From positions 51,196 to 62,535 of the forward strand of contig HF986312.1 in the NCBI GenBank assembly GCA_000432655.1: 11,340 bases of DNA, written 5' to 3'. The stretch comes from Bacteroides sp. CAG:1060 (GTDB lineage: Bacteria; Bacteroidota; Bacteroidia; Bacteroidales; UBA932). The position numbers were made by a program, and so were the translations under genes. Positions 6,568-11,340 of this stretch are shown in pieces (position 1 is the first letter of the stretch; the number at the start of each line of letters is the position of its first letter). The notes beneath the pieces were generated by a model. It did no database searches and was not told the origin of the DNA. It saw only the letters and a program-made list of their open reading frames with translations.

Positions 6568-7809
6568 ATGGTACGCGTAAAGCCTTTTGCGGCGCTTCGT
6601 CCGCCGCATGAGTCAGTCACTGAAGTGGCGGCTCCTCCGTATGATGTGTTGAATTCAGAAGAGGCTCTGAAGATGGCAGGTGAGAAATCGCTGCTCCATA
6701 TCACGAAGCCGGAAATTGATTTTGACCCTATTCTTCCGGATCACGATCAGAGGGTGTATGACAAGGCGGTGGAGAATTTCCGACTGTGGAGGGAGAGAGG
6801 GTGGCTTGTAAGGGATCCTAAGCCGTGTTATTATGTATATTCCCAGACCATGGACGGCAGGACTCAGTACGGACTCGTACTCTGTGCCCATACTGATGAT
6901 TACATGAATGGCCGCATAAAGAAGCACGAGCTTACCCGCAAGGATAAGGAAGATGACCGCATGATTCACGTGCGTATCCAGAATGCCAATATTGAACCTG
7001 TGTTTTTCTCTTATAAGGATGACCCTGTTCTGGCCGCTGTAGTTGAGCGCGCCATATCTTCGCCTTCCGAGTATCGCTTTACTGACGAGAATGGTTTCGG
7101 CCATGAGTTCTGGGTGATTGACAATGACGATGACATCAAGCTCATTACCGATACGTTCGAGAATAAGATAGACGCTTTCTATGTGGCTGACGGGCATCAC
7201 AGGACGGCTGCCGCTGCGCGTGTGGGCGCTGAAAAAAAGGCTGCCAATCCGCATCATACCGGAAATGAGGAGTACAATTATTTCATGGCTGTATGTTTCC
7301 CGGAGAGCCAGCTTAAGATAATTGATTATAATAGAGTGGTAAAGGATCTCAACGGTCTTTCCGAGGAGGAATTCCTAAAGGCCCTTGAAGAGGATTTCGT
7401 CGTGGAGAAGAAGGGGAAAGAAATATATCATCCGTCGGGGCTGCACAATTTTGCGCTTTATCTTGGCGGCAACTGGTATTCGTTTACCGCTAAGGAAGGA
7501 AGGTATCGTGATGATGATCCGGTGGAAGTGCTTGACGTGACCATTCTTTCCAATTTGGTATTGGACAAGATATTGAACATAAAAGACCTGCGCACAGACA
7601 AGAGGATTGATTTTGTCGGCGGCATCCGCGGACTTTCCGAATTGTCAGACAGGGTTGACAGCGGAGAGATGAAAGTGGCGTTCGCCCTTTATCCTGTGTC
7701 TATGAAGCAGCTTATTGCCATTGCGGACAGCGGAAGAATCATGCCGCCTAAGACCACATGGTTCGAGCCGAAGCTCCGTTCCGGGCTTGCTATCCATACT
7801 TTGGATTAA
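6568..7809 (+). CDS. DUF1015 family protein, possible serine-metabolism enzyme
   Basis: A 413-residue protein that I recognise as the DUF1015 family (PF06245/COG4198). Evidence is the conserved opening VKPFAALRPPHE with APPYDV (22-27), KKHELTRKDKEDDRM (118-132), the signature YVADGHHR (205-212), and the C-terminal MPPKTTWFEPKLRSG segment (392-406). Its length is normal for the family. I know of no firm function to assign. The DGHHR motif resembles the DGxHR motif of ParB-like proteins, a fold that includes the free-serine kinases SerK and SbnI. Together with the nearby serC and serA this makes a role in serine or phosphoserine metabolism plausible, but that is inference. From memory, DUF1015 genes often sit beside serC/serA in Bacteroides. 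Here the gene is on the opposite strand, heads a group with recQ 8 bases downstream, and has its own promoter. Confidence 0.88.
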   Translation: MVRVKPFAALRPPHESVTEVAAPPYDVLNSEEALKMAGEKSLLHITKPEIDFDPILPDHDQRVYDKAVENFRLWRERGWLVRDPKPCYYVYSQTMDGRTQYGLVLCAHTDDYMNGRIKKHELTRKDKEDDRMIHVRIQNANIEPVFFSYKDDPVLAAVVERAISSPSEYRFTDENGFGHEFWVIDNDDDIKLITDTFENKIDAFYVADGHHRTAAAARVGAEKKAANPHHTGNEEYNYFMAVCFPESQLKIIDYNRVVKDLNGLSEEEFLKALEEDFVVEKKGKEIYHPSGLHNFALYLGGNWYSFTAKEGRYRDDDPVEVLDVTILSNLVLDKILNIKDLRTDKRIDFVGGIRGLSELSDRVDSGEMKVAFALYPVSMKQLIAIADSGRIMPPKTTWFEPKLRSGLAIHTLD

Positions 7810-7817
7810 TTTGACTT

Positions 7818-10025
7818 ATGGAGCCGGACTTGATTAGACATAAACTCAAAGAGTTCTTTGGTTACGACACCTTCAAAGGTGATCAGGAGGAAGTCATCAC
7901 TCATGTTATGGGTGGTGGGGATGCTTTCGTCCTTATGCCTACCGGAGGTGGAAAATCTCTTTGTTATCAGCTTCCGGCGTTGTTGATGGAAGGGACGGCT
8001 ATTGTGGTGTCCCCGCTCATTGCCTTGATGAAGAATCAGGTGGATTTGATGCGCGGGTTTGATGCCGGTGCCGGAAGTGTGGCTCATTTCCTGAACTCTT
8101 CGCTGTCAAGACTTCAGATAGAGGAAGTTAGAAGCGATTTGCTGGCAGGTAGGACCAAGCTTCTGTATGTGGCTCCGGAGTCCTTGTCAAAAGAGGAGAA
8201 CGTGTCTTTCCTTCAGGAAGTCAAGATTTCGTTCTACGCTATAGACGAGGCGCATTGTATATCCGAGTGGGGACACGATTTCCGTCCGGAATATCGGAAT
8301 ATCCGTGATATGGTGAACCGGATAGGCCGTGCTCCGATTATTGCCCTGACTGCTACCGCTACGCCTAAAGTTCAGAGTGATATTTTGAAGAATCTGCGGA
8401 TTCAGGATGCGAAAGTGTTCAAGTCTTCATTCAACCGGTCGAATCTTTATTATGAAGTAAGAGATAAAGTTGAAGCCGAAAAAGACATAATCCGGTATAT
8501 AAAGCAGAATCCCGGCAAATCCGGCATTATCTACTGTCTGAGTAGGAAGAAGGTTGAAGAGTTGGCGGAGCTTTTGTGTATCAATGGTATAAGCGCCTTG
8601 CCGTATCATGCCGGTCTGGATGCCAAGACCAGGGCGGAGAATCAGGACAAATTCCTGTCCGAGGATGTGGATGTAATCGTAGCCACAATCGCATTCGGAA
8701 TGGGAATTGACAAGCCTGACGTGCGTTTTGTCATCCATTACGATATACCGAAGAGTATAGAAAGTTATTATCAGGAGACCGGAAGGGCCGGACGCGACGG
8801 GCTTGAAGGACATTGTATAGCATATTACAGCTATAAGGATGTACAGAAGCTGGAGAAATTCATGCAGGGGAAGCCTGTCAGCGAGCAGGAAATCAACAAA
8901 CAACTCCTTTCGGAGGTGACTGCGTACGCTGAGTCGAGTCAGTGTCGCAGAAAGCTGCTTCTGAACTATTTCGGAGAAGATTACACTGCCGATAATTGTC
9001 ATTGCTGTGACAATTGCGTACATCCTAAGGAGATGTTCGACGGGCGCGAAGAGATGAAACTTGTACTTCAGCTGGTGGAATCGCTTCCGGAGCATTTCAA
9101 GATAGATCATCTTGCAAATGTGCTTGCAGGAGTGTCCAACTCCATTATCAAGTCGTATAAGCATGACAAGCTTAAGTTTTTCGGTGCGGGTGCCGCTCAT
9201 TCCGACAAATTCTGGTGCACGGTCATTCATCAGGGCTTGATAGCTCATCTCCTGGCCAAGGAAATAGAAAAGTACGGACTCATATATGCTACGGAGCAGG
9301 GTCGGCAGTTCTTGAAGGAACCATGGCCGCTGATGCTCGTGGAGGACAGAGCTTTTTCCAACGGGACTGATGATGAAGATGATGAGGAGTTGAGTGCTGC
9401 TTCTGCCGCAGAGAGAAATGGTGGCGGAGCGGGGGACCCGATGCTGCTTTCCATGCTGAAAGACCTTCGCAAGAACCTTGCGAAACGGCTTAAGCTTCAG
9501 CCTTGGGTCATTTTCGGAGACCCTTCTCTGGAGGATATGGCGACCATGTATCCCGTGACATTTGATGAGTTGAAGAACTGTCAGGGTGTCGGAGAGGGCA
9601 AGGCCCACAAATTCGGAGAGGAATTCATATCTCTCATAAAGAAATATGTAGAGGAAAATGATATTATCCGGCCGGATGACTTTGTCCTTAAATCGGCTCC
9701 GAACAAATCCGCCAATAAGATATTTATCATTCAGAGCATAGACAGAAGAATGTCGCTTGAGGATATCGCCGAGGCGAAAGGTCTTGATATGGACGAGCTT
9801 CTGACAGAAATAGAGGCCATCGTGGCCAGCGGCATGAAGCTGAATCTGGATTATTATATCGAAGAGAATCTGGATTCCGATATAGTGGATGAGATATATG
9901 ACTACTTCCGGAACGAAGCCACTTCGGATGATGTCAATCAGGCCATTCAGGCACTTGGGTCAGATTATTATGAGGAGGAGGTCCGGCTGGTCCGACTGAA
10001 ATTCCTATGTGAAATAGCATCGTAA
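7818..10025 (+). CDS. recQ: ATP-dependent DNA helicase RecQ
   Basis: Superfamily 2 helicase unwinding DNA 3' to 5' in recombination and fork repair. Motifs in order: FKGDQEEVI (19-27), Walker A PTGGGKS (41-47), DEAHCISEWGHDFRPEY (143-159), TATATP (178-183), IIYCLSRKK (237-245), ATIAFGMGIDKPDVR (289-303) and QETGRAGRDG (319-328). The RecQ zinc site is intact with C376, C394, C397 and C400. A winged-helix (RQC) region follows (about 405-500). After an acidic linker (518-525) comes an HRDC-type domain (about 542-614), then a C-terminal region of about 120 residues with a helix-turn-helix look. At 735 residues it is longer than the 609 of E. coli RecQ; the extra tail is, from memory, usual for Bacteroidota. 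It starts 8 bases after the DUF1015 gene and ends 3 before dnaG, so one transcript is likely. Confidence 0.97.
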   Translation: MEPDLIRHKLKEFFGYDTFKGDQEEVITHVMGGGDAFVLMPTGGGKSLCYQLPALLMEGTAIVVSPLIALMKNQVDLMRGFDAGAGSVAHFLNSSLSRLQIEEVRSDLLAGRTKLLYVAPESLSKEENVSFLQEVKISFYAIDEAHCISEWGHDFRPEYRNIRDMVNRIGRAPIIALTATATPKVQSDILKNLRIQDAKVFKSSFNRSNLYYEVRDKVEAEKDIIRYIKQNPGKSGIIYCLSRKKVEELAELLCINGISALPYHAGLDAKTRAENQDKFLSEDVDVIVATIAFGMGIDKPDVRFVIHYDIPKSIESYYQETGRAGRDGLEGHCIAYYSYKDVQKLEKFMQGKPVSEQEINKQLLSEVTAYAESSQCRRKLLLNYFGEDYTADNCHCCDNCVHPKEMFDGREEMKLVLQLVESLPEHFKIDHLANVLAGVSNSIIKSYKHDKLKFFGAGAAHSDKFWCTVIHQGLIAHLLAKEIEKYGLIYATEQGRQFLKEPWPLMLVEDRAFSNGTDDEDDEELSAASAAERNGGGAGDPMLLSMLKDLRKNLAKRLKLQPWVIFGDPSLEDMATMYPVTFDELKNCQGVGEGKAHKFGEEFISLIKKYVEENDIIRPDDFVLKSAPNKSANKIFIIQSIDRRMSLEDIAEAKGLDMDELLTEIEAIVASGMKLNLDYYIEENLDSDIVDEIYDYFRNEATSDDVNQAIQALGSDYYEEEVRLVRLKFLCEIAS

Positions 10026-10028
10026 CAG

Positions 10029-11340
10029 ATGATACCGCAGGAGACAGTAAATCAGATTTTGGACACGGCGCAGATTGCCGATGTGGTGGGAGATTATGTG
10101 ACGCTTCGGCGCCGCGGGGCCAATTTCGTTGCCTGCTGCCCCTTCCATAATGAAAAGACGCCTTCTTTCTACGTTTCTCCGGCCAAAGGGATATACAAGT
10201 GCTTCGGATGCGGAAAGTCCGGTTCTGCGGTAGGTTTTGTGATGGAACAGGAGCATTGCTCTTATGTGGAGGCCCTGAAATATCTCGCCCGCAAGTACCA
10301 CATAGAAGTGGTGGAAGAGGAGCAGACTGATGAGGAGCGGGCTAAGCGTCAGGCGATGGAGAGTCTGCTTCTGGTGACCGAGTTTGCGGAGAAATTCTTT
10401 GTGTCCCAGCTTCAGACAAGCGAAGGGAAAACGCTTGGTGAGGGTTATTTCCGCAGTCGCGGGCTTACAGGAGAGACTGTGAAGCAATTCGGGCTCGGGT
10501 GGGCTCCGTCCGGAAGGACCTCATTGGTGGATGCGGCGGTGTCTGCCGGCTACAAGATGGAATATCTGCTTGGGGCCGGGCTTGCCGTGAAAAGGGATGA
10601 CGGAAGTATTGTGGATAAATTCCGGGAGAGGGTGATGTTCCCCATTCATTCGGTCAGCGGACGTGTGATCGCTTTCAGCGGGCGAACCCTTAGCGCGGAA
10701 AATCCGGCCAAGTATGTCAATTCGCCGGAGACAGAGATTTATATAAAAAGCCGTAACCTGCTTGGAATATATTTCGCCAAAGGAGAGATATCGAGGCTGG
10801 ACAAATGTATCCTGGTGGAAGGCAATATCGATATGGTGATGATGCACCAGCTGGGAATCCGCAATGTGGTGGCTTCCTGTGGTACGTCCCTTACTGTGGA
10901 GCAGATACGTCTGATACACAAGTTTACCGAGAATGTGACCATTATGTATGATGGTGATTCGGCGGGAATACATGCGGCTTTGCGTGGAATTCCGATGGTA
11001 CTTGCAGAGGGGATGAACGTTAAAATCGTTCAACTGCCGCCGTCTGAAGACCCGGACTCGTTCTCGCGAAAGCACACGCTTGAAGAAGTGCAGGAGTATA
11101 TTTCCTCCAGTGAGCGTGACTTTATATCGTTCAAGAGTGATTTGCTGCTGCATCAGGCTGCCGGGGATCCGTTGAAGAAAGCCCAGCTTATAAATGATAT
11201 AGCCGATACCATCTCGCATATTCCCGATCCGGTGAAGCGTTCCACTTATGTAGAGGATACGGCATCGAAGTTCGGTGTAGAGAACTCCATTCTGTTTGAC
11301 AGGATTCAGAACCAGAGAAGAAGCGCCAAGACGGAGACGA
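10029..11340 (+). CDS. dnaG: DNA primase, 3' end cut by window edge
   Basis: Synthesises the RNA primers for chromosome replication. The ATG at 10029 follows the recQ stop by 3 bases and gives MIPQETVNQILDTAQIADVV, the usual DnaG opening. The frame stays open for 437 codons to the window edge, so the helicase-binding C-terminus is missing. The N-terminal CHC2 zinc finger is complete: C37, H40, C58 and C61 (CCPFHNEKTPSF and YKCFGCGKSG). FRERVMFPIHSVSGRVIAFSGR starts the catalytic core, and KYVNSPET is the conserved RNA polymerase-type basic motif. The TOPRIM domain shows the metal-binding Glu in ILVEGNID and the acidic YDGDSAG motif, then PPSEDPDSF. The usual EGYxD reads EGNID here, keeping the acidic residues. 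Coupling to recQ joins two replication functions on one message. Confidence 0.97.
   Translation, partial: MIPQETVNQILDTAQIADVVGDYVTLRRRGANFVACCPFHNEKTPSFYVSPAKGIYKCFGCGKSGSAVGFVMEQEHCSYVEALKYLARKYHIEVVEEEQTDEERAKRQAMESLLLVTEFAEKFFVSQLQTSEGKTLGEGYFRSRGLTGETVKQFGLGWAPSGRTSLVDAAVSAGYKMEYLLGAGLAVKRDDGSIVDKFRERVMFPIHSVSGRVIAFSGRTLSAENPAKYVNSPETEIYIKSRNLLGIYFAKGEISRLDKCILVEGNIDMVMMHQLGIRNVVASCGTSLTVEQIRLIHKFTENVTIMYDGDSAGIHAALRGIPMVLAEGMNVKIVQLPPSEDPDSFSRKHTLEEVQEYISSSERDFISFKSDLLLHQAAGDPLKKAQLINDIADTISHIPDPVKRSTYVEDTASKFGVENSILFDRIQNQRRSAKTET

Noticed and set aside
8288..8303. Tandem CGGAATAT-CGGAATAT in recQ
   Set aside because: Two copies of 8 bases within codons for a conserved helicase segment; chance is enough to explain it.
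9466..9484. Perfect hairpin TTCGCAAG-AAC-CTTGCGAA
   Set aside because: It lies in the middle of recQ (HRDC region) with no T-run after it; both arms are ordinary codons, so a terminator role is unlikely.
8427..9608. A 393-codon open frame on the minus strand, antisense to recQ
   Set aside because: It lies wholly within recQ, whose motifs are continuous and in order. The antisense translation is rich in His, Leu and Ile with no recognisable domain, as expected from reading the complement of a codon-biased gene.
10521..11219. A 232-codon minus-strand frame antisense to dnaG
   Set aside because: The plus strand encodes an unbroken DnaG with CHC2 and TOPRIM motifs; the reverse frame shows no domain and is a shadow.

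Overview
The window looks like chromosomal DNA from a member of the Bacteroidota, most likely order Bacteroidales. Three things suggest this: the ileS / DksA-like / lspA gene order, long Bacteroidota-style versions of IleS, LspA and RecQ, and promoters that fit the TTTG-N19-TAnnTTTG pattern instead of E. coli -35/-10 boxes. Start codons are not preceded by clear Shine-Dalgarno sequences, also usual for this phylum. I see no tRNA, rRNA, CRISPR array, insertion sequence or phage gene. Genes are packed tightly and no gene-free stretch reaches 100 bases.

Layout. (1) Bases 1-3275, plus strand: the 3' two-thirds of ileS (isoleucyl-tRNA synthetase, cut by the left edge), a small DksA/TraR-like regulator and lspA (signal peptidase II). 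They are spaced 5-6 bases apart and end in a strong hairpin terminator whose stem includes the last codons of lspA. (2) Bases 3304-5910, minus strand: an operon transcribed yigZ-like, serC, serA. Its genes overlap by 8 and 1 bases. serC and serA give two consecutive steps of phosphoserine synthesis. (3) Bases 5911-5969: a short divergent promoter region. (4) Bases 5970-6502, plus strand: one gene of probable pRiA4b ORF-3 type, split into two frames by an apparent one-base deletion. (5) Bases 6503-6567: a well-formed promoter, then a probable operon of a DUF1015 gene, recQ and dnaG (primase, cut by the right edge), with gaps of 8 and 3 bases.

How the genes fit together. The left block serves translation and lipoprotein maturation, the middle block serine biosynthesis, and the right block DNA replication and repair. 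The DUF1015 protein is the least understood. It carries a ParB-like DGHHR motif and lies near serC/serA. Part of its upstream region resembles the region upstream of the yigZ-serC-serA operon. A role in serine or phosphoserine metabolism is therefore a reasonable but unproven idea. Most of the window is conserved housekeeping content. The points worth checking are the frameshifted gene, the DUF1015-serine link, and active-site departures in SerA and the DksA-like protein.
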